Origin: JAENVT01 sp031412355 | GTDB taxonomy: Bacteria; Actinomycetota; Acidimicrobiia; Acidimicrobiales; Ilumatobacteraceae | Reading direction: 5' to 3' | DNA length: 14,422 nucleotides | NCBI GenBank assembly: GCA_031412355.1 | Contig: JANOCR010000077.1 | Coordinates: 1-14,422 of the forward strand | In this document: in pieces, positions 13,623-14,422 of the stretch | Layout of the letters: every line of letters starts with the position of its first letter | How positions within the stretch are numbered: position 1 is the stretch's first letter | Translations under genes and position numbers: made by a program | Notes under the pieces: generated by a model | The model's database searches: none | What the model was told of the DNA's origin: nothing | The model's input: only the letters and a program-made list of their open reading frames with translations

Positions 13623-14422
13623 CGGCCGCGCGTCGTTGGAGCAGGGCGTCGATCACGGCCTGCAACGTCGTGTCGGCGGCGTCTTTGAACTCACTCAGGC
13701 GCTCGTAGATCGCCGCCGCGGCTCTTCCGAAACCATCGGGCAGCGAGTGTGCAGCGAAGCTGTCGGCAATCTCGTCGAGCTCGCCGACGAATCGCCAGGC
13801 CTTCGGCGCGTTGCCTTCTGCGGCGCGCTGTGCTTGGTCGGCAAGCCCCGGCATCGATGTCGCCCACTCCGTCAGTAGCGCATCCTCGACATCCTCCGCG
13901 ACGGCGAGGGCGCGGATTGCCAGCAGCAACGCCGCGGTGCCCTTCGTCCACGATGCGAAGCAGATCTTCACCGCTGAGGCAGCGCCCGGACCACCGTTCA
14001 CCACTCGGGTCTCCAGCGGTGTCGCAGCCCACAACTCGGCCACTTCGGTCGCTGCCTCACCGGAGAGGTACATGCGGGTGGTGCCCGCGCCGGTCACCGG
14101 CGGCCCCACGACGCCACCATCGACGAAGCGGCTGAACCGCGCCGCGATCACCCGCGCCGTGGCTGGGGCGATGGCGTTGACATCGACGTAGATCCCGTCG
14201 AAGGCAGCGTCGGCAACGGCGCCGGCCACGCTGACCGCTTCTGCAGGCGGGCAGACGGAGATGACTACATCGCTGCGCTGGACGAGCGCTTCGAGAGAGC
14301 CGACATCTTCGAGGCCCGCGGCGAGTGCTCGGGCACGGGTCGCAGGGGAGCGACCGTCGCTGCACCACAGCCGCACTCCTCGACATTCGGCGGCCAGCGA
14401 GGCACCCATCGCGCCCGGATGC
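13576..14422 (-). CDS. 6PGDH-like NAD(P)-binding / DUF1932 protein (cut by right edge)
   Basis: An ATG at 14409 is available, but the frame stays open to the window edge and the codons before it read H-P-G-A. Together with MGASLA this gives PGAMGASLA, the glycine-rich Rossmann loop, so the true start lies outside the window. The chain continues with the second half of the Rossmann domain (SDVVISVCPPAEA, IYVDVNAIAPATA, FVDGGVVGPP). It ends in a helical DUF1932 domain with ASAVKICFASWTKGTAALL. The family resembles 6-phosphogluconate and beta-hydroxyacid dehydrogenases; substrates of the DUF1932 branch are largely unknown. At least 281 residues are present. Its 3' end overlaps the GNAT gene by 47 bases, tail to tail. 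Confidence 0.9.
   Translation of the reverse strand, partial: HPGAMGASLAAECRGVRLWCSDGRSPATRARALAAGLEDVGSLEALVQRSDVVISVCPPAEAVSVAGAVADAAFDGIYVDVNAIAPATARVIAARFSRFVDGGVVGPPVTGAGTTRMYLSGEAATEVAELWAATPLETRVVNGGPGAASAVKICFASWTKGTAALLLAIRALAVAEDVEDALLTEWATSMPGLADQAQRAAEGNAPKAWRFVGELDEIADSFAAHSLPDGFGRAAAAIYERLSEFKDAADTTLQAVIDALLQRRAAVSELAPLDRRPTATA

Overview
The window looks like a chromosomal stretch from a GC-rich actinobacterium. The evidence is high GC in third codon positions, long spurious antisense ORFs, several GTG starts, two GAF-ANTAR regulators, a Rossmann/DUF2520 protein and a bacterial topoisomerase IB. I cannot name a genus. I see no rRNA, tRNA, CRISPR array, transposase, integrase or phage gene. 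No gene-free stretch exceeds 300 bases.

Layout. (1) 1-2249: a regulatory cluster. A STAS-GAF-ANTAR fusion and a short conserved-looking protein cut by the left edge read leftwards. A second GAF-ANTAR protein reads rightwards from the shared intergenic region. (2) 2436-4037: a DHA2-type 14-helix drug/proton antiporter with a strong ribosome-binding site, closed by a perfect 12-bp-stem terminator at 4049-4085. (3) 4139-6237, minus strand: a TetR repressor and, overlapping its stop codon by 4 bases, a PEP-utilising-enzyme homologue that keeps the phospho-histidine domain but lacks an ATP-grasp domain. A perfect 13+13 bp inverted repeat lies over the TetR promoter region. (4) 6295-6423: a tandem 51-bp hairpin repeat of unknown family. 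(5) 6438-7283, minus: a solitary protein with an apparent Stv-like (putative adhesin) N-terminal domain. (6) 7376-9100, plus: a SulP anion transporter with a C-terminal STAS domain. (7) 9119-11421, minus: a membrane-anchored HD-GYP protein and, upstream, a Rossmann/DUF2520 protein. (8) 11525-13622, plus: topoisomerase IB, a small ABM-fold protein and a RimJ/RimL-type GNAT acetyltransferase. (9) 13576-right edge, minus: a 6-phosphogluconate-dehydrogenase-like NAD(P)-binding protein with a DUF1932 tail. It is truncated by the window edge and overlaps the GNAT gene tail to tail by 47 bp.

How the genes may work together. Most units look independent. The first cluster joins small-molecule sensing (GAF), partner switching (STAS) and RNA antitermination (ANTAR), and might act on nearby transcripts such as the DHA2 exporter leader; that link is inference. 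The TetR-PEP-utilising pair looks like a self-regulated two-gene operon. Nothing here is clearly a new multi-gene system. The strongest leads are the STAS-GAF-ANTAR fusion with its small partner, the ATP-grasp-less phospho-histidine protein under a large operator, the Stv-like orphan and the hairpin repeat.
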